Below, piece after piece: positions 8,719-17,517 of a stretch of 64,000 nucleotides of DNA. Positions within the stretch are counted from its first letter, which is position 1; each line of letters begins with the position of its first letter. Under the pieces are notes generated by a model that saw only the letters and a program-made list of their open reading frames with translations, searched no databases and had not been told where the DNA came from. A program made the position numbers and the translations under genes. Source of the stretch: Myxococcales bacterium (GTDB lineage: Bacteria; Myxococcota_A; Polyangia; Haliangiales; Haliangiaceae); NCBI GenBank assembly GCA_016706545.1, contig JADJJK010000029.1:30729-94728 (forward strand), read 5' to 3'.

Positions 8719-8880
8719 AGTACCTCTTCACAGGGGGTTTTACTCGTTGATGCCGCCGATCCATCGCCGATCGCTTCGTTGCCGCTCCTCGCGTTACGCC
8801 CGGTAGCGCGTCGTCGCGGCGCCTTGCGCTCGGCGCGCCTCGGCACCCTCAACAGAGCAAAACCCCTGTGAAGAGGTACT
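8719..8880. mobile_element. MITE-like 162-bp element with 32-bp terminal inverted repeats
   Basis: The ends are 8719-8750 and 8849-8880. The outer 18 bp are perfect inverted repeats (AGTACCTCTTCACAGGGG), with one indel and a few mismatches further in. The internal ~100 bp encodes nothing recognisable. It lies inside an otherwise continuous reading frame and adds an in-frame stop. There is no transposase, so it would be non-autonomous. A target-site duplication is not obvious beyond the GTAC/GTACT ends. Confidence 0.75.
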
Positions 8881-9523
8881 CGTCCGCGAGCTCCTGCGCG
8901 CCTGCGCCCACCTCGAGCTAGCCGAGGTCACCGCCGAGCTTTCAGCCGAGGTCACCGCCGAGATCGCCTCCGTCGACCTGTCACAGACCGTCTCCACGGA
9001 GTACCGCGCCGATCAGGTCACCCTGTTTCGCCGTGCGGATCGCAGCATCGCCAGGGCCTGTGTGGTCGAGATCCAGCTCCGCCCGGACGCTGACAAGCGC
9101 AGGTCCTGGCCGGAGTACATCACCGCCGCGCGCCGCAGGTTTGGCTGCCCCGTGCTCCTGCTCGTCGTCGCCCCGGACCCCGCGGTCGCCAGGTGGGCGC
9201 GGCAACCCATCGACACCGGGCACCCGGGCTTCACCCTGTCCCCCCTCGTCATCTCCTATCCGGACATCCCGCGGGTGGTGGAGCCTTCGCTGGCAAAGCA
9301 CGCTCCAGAGCTCAGCGTCCTGTCCGTGCTCGCCCACCCCGAACAAGACGTCGCGCTGACCGCGGTGTCCGCGCTTCGCCACCTCCCGCCAGACCAGCTC
9401 AAGCTAACCTTCGACATCATCTGGCAGTCCCTCCCCGACCCGGTTCGCCGCACCCTGGAGACCCACATGCTGCACTACGAATACCAGAGCGACTTCGCCC
9501 GCAGGTATCTGGCCCAGGGCCGA

Positions 9524-9602
9524 CAAGAAGGCCGCGAGGCCGGCAGACAAGAAGGCCGCGAGGCCGGCAGGCAAGAAGGCCGCGAGGCCGGCAGACAAGA
9601 AG
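9524..9602 (+). repeat. 24-bp coding repeat, three copies plus a partial
   Basis: Three tandem 24-bp units (9524-9547, 9548-9571, 9572-9595; one base differs) encode QEGREAGR, a charged helical repeat before the C-terminal segment of the Rpn-type protein. Such repeats are known to vary in number within this family. Confidence 0.9.
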
Positions 9603-9830
9603 CGCAGCGCTCTGCAGCCCTGGCGCTCGCTCGGCGCAAGCTCCCCGACCTGTCCCCTCAGGACGAGGCCCAGCTAGCGGTCCTGCAAGATGAAGCCCGC
9701 CTCACCGCCCTCATCCTGGGCCTGGGCCTGGCGCTGGATTCTCACCAGGCTCGCCTCGCCCTGCAGCAAGCCCTGGGCACCTGAGCCCCCCGAGGCACGC
9801 TCCACCACGAGCGCAGCGAGCCGGCCTCGT

Positions 9831-9862
9831 CCGAGGGGGCCGGAACACCTCCGGCCCCTCGG
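9831..9862. terminator. Bidirectional terminator-like hairpin between convergent genes
   Basis: 13-bp GC stem (CCGAGGGG... / ...CCCCTCGG) with one bulged G and a 5-nt loop, in the 94-bp gap between the convergent nuclease and pullulanase genes. Position and symmetry fit a shared terminator; there is no long T-run on either side. Confidence 0.6.
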
Positions 9863-9878
9863 TCAGCGCGAGCGCTCG

Positions 9879-12800
9879 CTAGCGCACCACGAACACCACG
9901 GCGGTGCGCGCCGGGATCGTGAAGGCGCCCGTCGTCGCGTCATAGGTCGACTCTCTGGCGCGCGCGTCGCCAGCCTCTGACGAGCGATGCACCGGGTGCA
10001 GGCGATACCCCTTGGCCTTCTCGGCATCGAGGGTCACCGTCTGCGCCGTCTTGTCCACGTTCACGAAGTAGAGGACCTCGCGGAACTCCGCGCCGCGGTA
10101 GCCCTCACCCTCGAGGTGCCCCACCAGGACCGTCGCCACCTGACCGGAGCCGGTGTTGTAGAAGCGCAGGCGCTGCTTGATCTCCTCGGCGGTGCGCAGC
10201 CGGAACAGCCGCGAGCTGGCGCGGATGGCGAGCAGGTCGCGGAAGGCGTCGCGCGTCCAGCGAATCTCGGCGCTGGTCGGCTTGATCGTCGGGTTGGCCA
10301 GGAGCGGGCCGATGATCGACCAGTTGTCGCCGTTGTCCCCCTGCGGCGGCAGCCCCACGCCGAAGTTGTTGTCCTGATAGCTCCAGTCCAGGCGATTGAA
10401 CCAGTCACCGCTGTTGTAGCTGTTGCGATCCATCGACTTGCTGCGCAGCGTATCGATGCCCGCGTGGTAGTACGCCACGCCCTGCGAGAAGGCGTTGATC
10501 GCCGCGGCCAGGATCTGCACCCGGGCGCGGTCTTCGCGCGTGGTCGACAGCGGCAGCTTGTACACGTTGATGTCAAACAGCGTCTGGTTGTCGTGGTTCT
10601 CCACGTAGTTGACGACCTCCTGCGGATCGACCACGTAGCCGGCAGGCTGCCCGTTGTAGTCGAGCTGCTCGAGGCGGATCGTCGCATCCCAGCGCGTGGT
10701 CAACTCGTAGTCGCGGATCGAACCGGCGAGCCCGGCGCGGATCATGTCGGCCGCGGCCAGCAGGTCATCGCGGCTCTTGCCCGCGCCGCTGCCGTTGTCA
10801 TCGTAGTGAAGGCCGTTGACGTAGCCCTGGTTCTGCACCAAGGAGGAGCCGCCATCGAACGGCCCGCCGCCGCGCACCGAGTCGCGCGCGCGGTCGCTGA
10901 ACGTGCCAATTCCGGAGCCGTTGAGCGAGAGCTGCGAGGCCTGCACGAAGCGCGCGCCGTTGGCGACCTCGCCAAAGTTCCAGCCCTCTCCCACCAGCTC
11001 GACCTCGCGGCCAGCCGCCGCGTTGACCTCGGTCCGCAGCCGCTCCATGGTGGCGCGCGGCTGGTGGCCCATCAGGTCGAAGCGGAAGGAGTCGATGCCG
11101 TAGGCGGTGGCCCAGGTCTTGACCGAGTCGATCATGAGCTTGCCCATCATGAGGTTCTCGGTGGCGGTGTTGTCACAACAGGTGGAGCGCTCCACCTCGC
11201 CGGCGCTGCTGAGCCGGTGGTAGTAGCCCGGCACGATCCGATCGAGCACAGACTTGTCGTTCTGCCCCGAGGCGCTGGTGTGGTTGTAGACCACGTCCAT
11301 GCCGACGCGCAGGCCGGCCTGATGCAACGCCATCACCATGGCGCGGAACTCACGGATGCGCGAGGCGCCGTCACCCGGATGCAGCGCCAGGCTGCCCTCG
11401 GGGGCGGTGTAGTGGAGCGGGTCGTAGCCCCAGTTGAAGCAGTCCTCGTCGCGGACCGCCGCGATGGCCGCTTGCTGCTCCGGACTGTCCGCCGCCGCCG
11501 CGGGGATCTGCGGCGTCACGCACCCGAGCTCGGGCACCGTGGCGATGTCAAACACGGGCAAGAGATGCACGTCCGTGAGCCCGGCGCGCGCCAGGCCGCG
11601 CAGGTGGCGCATGCCCGCCGAGCGGGAGTCCGTGAACGCGGCGTACTTGCCGCGCAGCTCCGGCCGCACCGTGGTGTCGGTCAACGAGAAGTCGCGCACG
11701 TGGAGCTCGTAGATGCTCATGTCCTCCTGCGCGCGGACGGTGCGCGGACGGTCATGATGACGCCAGCCCGGCGGCGCCAGGTTGGGCGCGGACAGATCCG
11801 CGATGTAGCTGTGCTGCGAGTTGGCGTCGAGAGAGATCGAGTACGGATCGGTCACCAGGTTGCGCACCACGCCCACGCCGCGCACGAACACATCGACGGC
11901 GTAGCGGTAGTAGCGGCCCGCCGCCTCCCCGCGGGTGGACGCGGTCCACACGCCGGTGAGCCCGTTGTAGGTCATCGTCTCGTAGCGCACTTGCGCTCCT
12001 GAATGGATGCACACGCCCACGCTCCTGGCGGTGGGGGCCCACACCTTGAACGTCGTCCGGCCGCGGCCCAAGGAGACGCCCAGGTCGGCCACGCTGCCGG
12101 CGGCCTGGTAGCGGTCGTCGAGCTGGCCGCCAAGCTGCGCGGTGGTCGCGCCACGCACCAGCCCTTCGGCGTTCTCCTGCACCAGCACGAGCTGGCTGCG
12201 CAAGAGCCCCCCGAGCTGAGCCTCATCCTCCGCCGACACGCGCAAGGTGACCCCTGCCCCGACCCAGCGGAAGCGCTCCGCCACCGCTGGCGGGAGCGGC
12301 TCGGTGGAGACGGTCAGCGCGAGCGCGCCGTCCGCGCCGGTCACCGCTTCGCCGCGGCGCGCGATGATCTGGCCCTGCGCGGAGTACGCGAGCTTGAAGG
12401 TGCCAGCGGCGTTGGTGCCAGGCCAGCGCAAGAGCCCGCGGCCCAGCCACACCGCGCGAGCGTCCGTGGTGGAGACCAGGCTGGTCTCGGGGTTGGAGGT
12501 GAACACCGTGGCCACCTGCTGCACCAGCCAGATGTTGCCGGTCTGGTTGGTGATGCTCAGGCTCGAGTAGGTGACGCGGATGTTGTTGTTCCAGCCATCC
12601 TTGTTGTTGACGCCACCGTCCGGGTTGCCCGGCAGCCCGTGGATGATGAACTCCACCGCCTCGCGGCCTGGCTCGCTGATCGGGTTGGTCACCGGCAGGT
12701 CGAACGAGATCTCGGAGCCATCGGAGGCAGCCACGTAGTTGGGCATCGACGACAGCGGGACCGGGTTGTCCCACTGCTCCAGGGTCAGGCCAGCGAGCCG

Positions 12801-13472
12801 GCTGACGTCCACGCCGCTGCCGTTCCACAGGTGCAGGCCCCAGTTGCCATAGGCCGCGTCCGTGCGCTTGTACGTCACGCGCACGGTGGCGATATCCAGC
12901 GTGCCCGACAGCGGGTTGCTGCGGTAGATCGCGGAGTCTCCGGACTTGAGCCAGAACTCGTTGCCGGTCTCGAAGCTCCAGCGCCGATCGCCGTCGGGGT
13001 CCTTCTCGTCCCCGCGGTGGACGAGGAAGCCGAACCCAGCCGCGGCCGGATTGGTGAACTTGGACGCCTCGATGAGAAAGTACGCGCCGTAGCTGTCAAA
13101 GCCCGCCGGAGAGAGCGGCGCCGGCCAGGTCACGCCAGGATAGTCGCCGATGTACTGGCCACCTTCGTCAACCTGCCAGAGGTGCAGCCCCCAGCCGGTG
13201 TACGCGCCATCTGGCCGGTTGTAGTGGACCTTCACGTCCACCGGACGCGGCCCGCCCCCATCGCTGGGGGGCACCGGTTGCAGCACCGTGCTGAGCGGAC
13301 CGTTGCACAGCTCCGAAGCTTCCTGCGCGGTGAGGGTGCGCCCCGCTGCGTCGCGCAGCTCGAGACCGCGCTCGCTGGGAACTTCCGTGCGGTCTGCGCA
13401 GCCAAAGAACATCAAGGCGCAGAGCGCGAGCAAAGAGCCTCGCGTTGCTGCACGTTCGAACTTGGATCTCAT
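9879..13472 (-). CDS. pulA: Pullulanase-type GH13 alpha-glucan debranching lipoprotein
   Basis: 1197 residues from ATG at 13472, with AGGAG eight bases upstream. A lipoprotein signal (LLALCALMFFGC) anchors it to a membrane, probably the outer one. Two starch-binding CBM41/PUD-like modules (about 75-165 and 190-285; HLW motifs), a spacer, a CBM48-like sandwich (about 455, TTFKVWAPTA), then the GH13 barrel. GH13 region II is DSFRFDLMGH (nucleophile Asp about 798), region III is VGEGWNFG (acid Glu about 829) and region IV is VENHDNQT (about 959). The type-I pullulanase signature region YNHT is also present. It should hydrolyse alpha-1,6 branches of pullulan, glycogen or starch outside the cell. 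Length and architecture match bacterial surface pullulanases. Confidence 0.93.
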   Translation of the reverse strand: MRSKFERAATRGSLLALCALMFFGCADRTEVPSERGLELRDAAGRTLTAQEASELCNGPLSTVLQPVPPSDGGGPRPVDVKVHYNRPDGAYTGWGLHLWQVDEGGQYIGDYPGVTWPAPLSPAGFDSYGAYFLIEASKFTNPAAAGFGFLVHRGDEKDPDGDRRWSFETGNEFWLKSGDSAIYRSNPLSGTLDIATVRVTYKRTDAAYGNWGLHLWNGSGVDVSRLAGLTLEQWDNPVPLSSMPNYVAASDGSEISFDLPVTNPISEPGREAVEFIIHGLPGNPDGGVNNKDGWNNNIRVTYSSLSITNQTGNIWLVQQVATVFTSNPETSLVSTTDARAVWLGRGLLRWPGTNAAGTFKLAYSAQGQIIARRGEAVTGADGALALTVSTEPLPPAVAERFRWVGAGVTLRVSAEDEAQLGGLLRSQLVLVQENAEGLVRGATTAQLGGQLDDRYQAAGSVADLGVSLGRGRTTFKVWAPTARSVGVCIHSGAQVRYETMTYNGLTGVWTASTRGEAAGRYYRYAVDVFVRGVGVVRNLVTDPYSISLDANSQHSYIADLSAPNLAPPGWRHHDRPRTVRAQEDMSIYELHVRDFSLTDTTVRPELRGKYAAFTDSRSAGMRHLRGLARAGLTDVHLLPVFDIATVPELGCVTPQIPAAAADSPEQQAAIAAVRDEDCFNWGYDPLHYTAPEGSLALHPGDGASRIREFRAMVMALHQAGLRVGMDVVYNHTSASGQNDKSVLDRIVPGYYHRLSSAGEVERSTCCDNTATENLMMGKLMIDSVKTWATAYGIDSFRFDLMGHQPRATMERLRTEVNAAAGREVELVGEGWNFGEVANGARFVQASQLSLNGSGIGTFSDRARDSVRGGGPFDGGSSLVQNQGYVNGLHYDDNGSGAGKSRDDLLAAADMIRAGLAGSIRDYELTTRWDATIRLEQLDYNGQPAGYVVDPQEVVNYVENHDNQTLFDINVYKLPLSTTREDRARVQILAAAINAFSQGVAYYHAGIDTLRSKSMDRNSYNSGDWFNRLDWSYQDNNFGVGLPPQGDNGDNWSIIGPLLANPTIKPTSAEIRWTRDAFRDLLAIRASSRLFRLRTAEEIKQRLRFYNTGSGQVATVLVGHLEGEGYRGAEFREVLYFVNVDKTAQTVTLDAEKAKGYRLHPVHRSSEAGDARARESTYDATTGAFTIPARTAVVFVVR

Positions 13473-13802
13473 GTGGGGACTCCTGGGAGGAACGACTGCT
13501 TTTTTGCGCCAGAACCGATCTTTTACAAGCTGAATAGAAACACTCAGGATCGATTTCTTGCGATTCCGCAAGGTCCGTTGCAAATGACGGCTGTTTCCGT
13601 CGCTGGCGTTCGGTCAACTTGATGGAGATCTCCAGTGGTTAGACCGCATGGCATGCGAGCGGACGACGATCTGTAGTCCGTCAGACAGCGCGGGAGTCTG
13701 CGACCAGAACGTCACAGAAGCCGCAAATGGCGGCGTGGTGCGCGAGGGCCTGAGCCCGCCGCACGACGGAGGTGACAGCGAAGCTGGAGGGCGCGAGGCG
13801 CG
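13473..13802. promoter_or_regulatory. 330-bp divergent promoter region of pullulanase and the next gene
   Basis: No gene supported. The pullulanase-proximal half (13490-13600) is clearly AT-richer than the surroundings, with a 6-bp palindromic stem CTTGCG-attc-CGCAAG at 13558-13573 that could be an operator or a 5'-leader hairpin. Core promoter hexamers cannot be assigned with confidence. Confidence 0.4.
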
Positions 13803-14993
13803 GTGATCGAGGGGTGGTCCTGCTACCCTCGCCCGGTGACCGCGGCGCCGTCCGATCCTGCGCTGGAGCGCGCGCTCGACGCGCTGTTCGCTGCGCCGTT
13901 TCCCGACTTCGTGGCGGAGCGCAAGCGCCTCGTCGCAGAGCTGCGCGGCGGCGGACAGCGCGCCGCCGCCGCCGCGCTGGGCAAGGTCAACCGCCCCACC
14001 CTGGCCTCGTGGACCATCAACCAGCTCGTCCGCCGCGATCCCGCGGAGCTCGACGCGCTGTTCTCCGCTGCCCACCGGATCCGCCTGGGCGACTTCTCGG
14101 CCACCGCCGATCACCGCGCGCTGCTCGCGCGCTTGCACGTCCACGCGCTCGCGCTCTTGCGTGAAGCCGGCCAGCCCACGAGCGACGCCACCTTGCGCCG
14201 GATCTCGACCACGCTGCAGGCCCTCTCCGCCTATGGCGGCTTCGCGCCGGCGATGCCCGGGCGGCTCATCGAGGATCGAGATCCGCCCGGCTTCGACGCC
14301 ATGGATCTGGCGTTCCCCGCGTCAGGCGCGCCGCCCAGCCACTTGACGCTCGTCCCCACGCTGGTGCGCGCGCCCATCGCGCCCGCTGAGCCGACGACCT
14401 CCGCCGCGACGACGACCTCCGCTGCGACGACGACCTCCGCTGCGACGCTGACCTCCGCTGCGACGACGACCTCCGCTGCGACGACGTCGTCTGCAGCGAC
14501 GACGACCTCCCCGCCTGGCAGCCCGCCGGCCGAGACCGTCGCCGCCAGGCCCAGGCCACAGCTCGTGGTGATGACCGGCGGGGCCGATCTCGCGATCACC
14601 CCGGAGCCAGCGCCTGGCACCCTGGACAGCGACGCGGCCAGGCCGCGCGCACTCGACGCCCCCGACGAAGTCGCGACCAGCGACGACATACGCGCCGCAG
14701 AGGCCGCCGCCGCAGAGGCAGCCGCCGCGCTGGCGGCAGCAGCCGCCGTCGCCACCGCCGCCGCCGCGCGCGTCCAGCAGGCTCGCCAGCGCGCGCGCCT
14801 CGACGAGCTGCGCACCAAGCAGCGCCGCCTCACCAGCGCCATCTTCGACCACGAGCAGGCCCTCGCCGTCCTCGAGAAGGACCTCGCGCAACGGCGCAGG
14901 CTGCTCGACGCTGCGCGCGGCGAGCTCGCCCCGCTGCAAGACGAGATCACCGCCTTGGCCGCCACGCTCGAGCCCACTGCCCCCTCGGGATGA
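13803..14993 (+). CDS. Hypothetical coiled-coil protein with Thr/Ser/Ala repeat linker
   Basis: 396 residues if started at GTG 13803; GTG 13836 (VTAAPSDPALERAL) is an equally possible start, as neither has a strong ribosome site. No signal peptide. Residues about 12-160 are a helical domain (PFPDFVAERKRLVAEL; LGKVNRPTLASWTINQLVRRDP). A low-complexity TTSAA linker follows (about 198-236), then an Ala/Glu-rich and Gln/Arg-rich coiled coil (about 295-390). The N-terminal helical block is seen in uncharacterised actinobacterial and myxobacterial proteins. I do not recognise a catalytic motif, so no function is assigned. It is followed by a hairpin and the tRNA gene. Confidence 0.75.
   Translation: MIEGWSCYPRPVTAAPSDPALERALDALFAAPFPDFVAERKRLVAELRGGGQRAAAAALGKVNRPTLASWTINQLVRRDPAELDALFSAAHRIRLGDFSATADHRALLARLHVHALALLREAGQPTSDATLRRISTTLQALSAYGGFAPAMPGRLIEDRDPPGFDAMDLAFPASGAPPSHLTLVPTLVRAPIAPAEPTTSAATTTSAATTTSAATLTSAATTTSAATTSSAATTTSPPGSPPAETVAARPRPQLVVMTGGADLAITPEPAPGTLDSDAARPRALDAPDEVATSDDIRAAEAAAAEAAAALAAAAAVATAAAARVQQARQRARLDELRTKQRRLTSAIFDHEQALAVLEKDLAQRRRLLDAARGELAPLQDEITALAATLEPTAPSG
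14393..14510 (+). repeat. Coding microsatellite of 9/18-bp units (TTSAA repeats)
   Basis: Repeated ACGACCTCCGCTGCG-type units, about six imperfect copies, encode alternating TTSAA. The array stays in frame and forms a flexible linker. It is slippage-prone DNA. Confidence 0.85.
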
Positions 14994-15023
14994 GCCGCGC
15001 AACCCCGCCGCTCGCACCTTGAG

Positions 15024-15046
15024 CTTTGCCGCCCCTTGGGGCAAAG
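15024..15046. terminator. Hairpin after the coiled-coil gene
   Basis: CTTTGCC / GGCAAAG stem with a GCCCC-TT-GGGG core just before the tRNA gene. It could terminate the upstream gene; there is no T-run. Confidence 0.4.
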
Positions 15047-15058
15047 TCGCCGTGGTTT

Positions 15059-15132
15059 GCGCCCATAGCTCAGCTGGATAGAGCAACGGCCTTCTAAGCC
15101 GTAGGTCGCAGGTTCGACTCCTGCTGGGCGCG
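15059..15132 (+). tRNA. tRNA-Arg (anticodon TCT)
   Basis: 74-nt cloverleaf. Acceptor GCGCCCA (15059-15065) pairs with TGGGCGC (15125-15131). The D arm is GCTC...GAGC, the anticodon loop CTTCTAA carries TCT, and the T arm includes GGTTCGACTCC. Discriminator base is G; CCA is not encoded. It closely follows the bacterial tRNA-Arg(UCU) pattern, which reads AGA/AGG codons that are rare in such a GC-rich genome. Confidence 0.97.
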
Positions 15133-15139
15133 CGAGCAA

Positions 15140-15177
15140 GCCGGAAGCTGACCGGAAAGCTGACCGGGAGCTGAGCG
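15140..15177. repeat. Short tandem repeat after tRNA-Arg
   Basis: Three degenerate copies of an AAGCTGACCGG-like unit immediately downstream of the tRNA. Non-coding. Confidence 0.65.
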
Positions 15178-15222
15178 CGGGCCCACCGGGCGCCGCCCAG
15201 CGCCGCGCGCGGTGAACGGCAG

Positions 15223-17448
15223 CTATGGCAGCCGGGCCCGCACGGCGGCGGCGCGCTCGGTGACGAACTCCTTCCACGAGCCGGCGCGGCCGGCGAAGCC
15301 AGAGCAGTTCATGCCGGCCGGCGCGGCCATCGCCTCGGCCAGGTTCCCGGTGGCCATCCAGGCGTCGACCTTGGGGTGGACCACCGCCGGCGAGAGCGGG
15401 CCATCGATGAACTGCAGGAGGCGCGCGTGGAACTCCGCACGGTACGCTCGCAGGAAACTGTCCTTGAGGCGGTTCCAGCGTCCGCCGATGGCGTCCGCCT
15501 CGCCCTCGGCGCCCAGGTAGATCGACGAGTCCGCCGGGCGCCAGGAGCCAAAGTTCTTGTCCAGGTCCCACGGCATCATGATCCACCTGCCGTCGCGGCG
15601 ACGGTACAGGTAGTGGTTGTGGATGTAGTCATCAAACGGCACCGACCAGTTGATGATCGCCATGTAGTCGAGCAGCCGCTCCAGATCGAAGTTGCGGGCG
15701 AAGAACTCGCGCTCGGCCGCGACACCTGCGGCGCGCGCGTCGTTGAGCTCCTCGACCAAGGTCATCACCGGGTCCGCGTTGCCCCAGCTATTGTGGGTCT
15801 TGCGATCGTAGGTCATCGCGTAGCGCTCGCGCGCGGACAGCCCGCACGCCGGACCTATCCGGCGCTCATCCGCCACGCCATAGGCGCCAGACTCCGAGCC
15901 GCCGCCGACCGCCTTGAACAGCTCTCCCACCGGCCCGACCTTCGCCATCATGTCGTCGCCCGGTCGCTCCACCTCGAGCATGTAGTGGAAGTAGCCGCCG
16001 TTGATGTGCAGGCGAGCATAACGGGTCTCCGGCGCGGGGATGCCCGCGTCGCGGAACAGCCGATATCCCACGCCAAGGTCGTAGCCTGGGCAGGACTGCC
16101 AGTTCTTGTTGAGGATGATCTTCTCGCGCCCCTCGAGCCGCCGGTACCGCGGAAACGAGATGTGCCAGGACAGCGCGCGGATGGGGCCGGTGCTGGGCCC
16201 GGGGTAGGGCCAGCTCGGGAGATCCAGGCCCAGCGTGCGGTTGAAACGGCTGCCCTGATAGCGGACCCGCACGTCGTAGACCTTGTCGCCGTGGAGCAGG
16301 AACGCCGGCGCCTCGTCATCCCAGCGCGGGTTGACATCGCAGCCGGTGTCGCGGCCACCTTGCAGGTTGGTCCAGAGCTGGCCCCAGGCCGCGGGCGCGA
16401 TCTGCAGGTGATAGGTGCGCGTGGTGGTCGCCACCGCGGGCGTCTTGGCATAGGCGTGCCAGCGGTATGGGTCCGTGGCGCGCGGTGAGATCACCTCGCC
16501 GCCAGCGCCGCGATCGGCGCGGACGCGATACCGCACCACCACGCCCTCCGCCACCGCCGGGATCGACGCCACGAACTGCCGGGCGCCGCGGTCGGTCATC
16601 GCCACGCGCGTGACCGGCTCATCGGTCCGCGCGATGTCGTCCACGAAGTACTCCAGCTCCACCGCGCTGGCCGCGCCCTGCGCCGACAGCGTGGCCACCA
16701 GCTCGTCGGCGCCGCCCGGCGGCCCGGGCGTGCGCTCGCGATCGAGCACGATCGCGGGCGCCACCGCCGCCGCGCTCGTGTTGGCCGCCCCAGGCGTCGA
16801 GCCATCGAGCACCGACAGCGCCCAGGTCGCCGGATCGGAGGTCGGCAGCGCGAAGCTGATGCGCTCGAGCGAGTAGCCCTTGTACCGGTGGGTCTCCAGC
16901 GGCAACAGGCCTGGCTCGAGCCAGTCTTCTCCTGCCCCCAGCGCGTCCGCGGCCACCGGCCATGGCGCGTCGTCCTCGTAGGTGAGCGAGTCCACCTCCA
17001 CGCCGTCCTGGCCAAGCAGCGCGAGCGTGTCCTTGCCGTTGTCGAGCTCGCCGTCGTAGTCGCCAAGCAGCGCGCCGAGGTCGAGGCCCCAGACCTGCGA
17101 CAGCCGCTGTCGGTCCTTGGCGATCACCCGGTACTCGCCGGGCAAGATCGCCGCGCCAGCGGGGAACTCGAAGGCCAGGGCTTTGCCCTGGAGCCTCCAC
17201 CCCGTCAGGTCCACCTTCACCGTCCCGGCGTTGAACAGCTCGACGAACTCGTGGCGCTCGGCGTAGTCGTCCTCGGCGACAGGGTGATAGTGGACCTCGG
17301 AGAACCGGACCTCACGCCGTGGCGAGTCGGAATCTCCGTCGGAGCCACAGCCGGCGGCGACCACCACCGCGGCCAAGGCCAGCTCGGCGACGCGCCCACC
17401 GAAGGTGGGAAGCCCGCCTGGGGTTCCGCTGCAAGGTTGGCGATCCAC
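15223..17448 (-). CDS. CotH-family lipoprotein with lamin-tail domain (copy 1)
   Basis: 741 residues from GTG at 17448. The lipoprotein signal ends VVVAAGC. Residues about 45-160 form a lamin-tail-like domain (VRFSEVHYHP, FVELFNAG, LTGWRL), an immunoglobulin-like module of secreted bacterial proteins. The central region is beta-rich. The C-terminal half is a CotH domain, with NWSVPFDDYIHNHYLYRRRDGRW and then PWDLDKNFG (about 626). CotH proteins are atypical protein kinases, as in Bacillus spore-coat CotH, and the WDLD aspartates are the likely metal ligands. It would act at the cell surface. It is 69 bp downstream of, and about 65-70% alike by eye to, the next gene, so they form a tandem pair in one transcript. 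Confidence 0.88.
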   Translation of the reverse strand: MDRQPCSGTPGGLPTFGGRVAELALAAVVVAAGCGSDGDSDSPRREVRFSEVHYHPVAEDDYAERHEFVELFNAGTVKVDLTGWRLQGKALAFEFPAGAAILPGEYRVIAKDRQRLSQVWGLDLGALLGDYDGELDNGKDTLALLGQDGVEVDSLTYEDDAPWPVAADALGAGEDWLEPGLLPLETHRYKGYSLERISFALPTSDPATWALSVLDGSTPGAANTSAAAVAPAIVLDRERTPGPPGGADELVATLSAQGAASAVELEYFVDDIARTDEPVTRVAMTDRGARQFVASIPAVAEGVVVRYRVRADRGAGGEVISPRATDPYRWHAYAKTPAVATTTRTYHLQIAPAAWGQLWTNLQGGRDTGCDVNPRWDDEAPAFLLHGDKVYDVRVRYQGSRFNRTLGLDLPSWPYPGPSTGPIRALSWHISFPRYRRLEGREKIILNKNWQSCPGYDLGVGYRLFRDAGIPAPETRYARLHINGGYFHYMLEVERPGDDMMAKVGPVGELFKAVGGGSESGAYGVADERRIGPACGLSARERYAMTYDRKTHNSWGNADPVMTLVEELNDARAAGVAAEREFFARNFDLERLLDYMAIINWSVPFDDYIHNHYLYRRRDGRWIMMPWDLDKNFGSWRPADSSIYLGAEGEADAIGGRWNRLKDSFLRAYRAEFHARLLQFIDGPLSPAVVHPKVDAWMATGNLAEAMAAPAGMNCSGFAGRAGSWKEFVTERAAAVRARLP

Positions 17449-17517
17449 GGTGAGGGCAGTGTATCAAGTCTCGCGCGGACGGGATCGCCCCATACGCATG
17501 AGGATGCTCGGCGACCT

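Larger units (their letters stand above)
8663..9784 (+). pseudogene. Rpn/PD-(D/E)XK-type nuclease gene interrupted by a small inverted-repeat element
   Basis: Residues MPSLSHEILVELFRNGKE open from ATG 8663 and match the usual start of the family. The reading frame then enters a 162-bp insertion and meets TAG at 8804. The same frame resumes after the insertion with VRELLRACAHLELAEV and continues to 9784. The nuclease core shows the VVEIQLRPD...RRSWPEY pattern (acidic residue, E-x-Q and downstream Arg/Tyr) of the Rpn/transposase-like nucleases. Three perfect 24-bp repeats (QEGREAGR) and a hydrophobic C-terminus follow, also typical. The family binds or cleaves DNA and promotes recombination. 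GTG at 9062 could still give a 240-residue C-terminal product. Disruption is seen directly; loss of function is inferred. Confidence 0.8.

Noticed and set aside
9524..9602. Three regular 24-bp repeats as a possible CRISPR array
   Set aside because: Units are contiguous with no spacers and encode QEGREAGR in frame.
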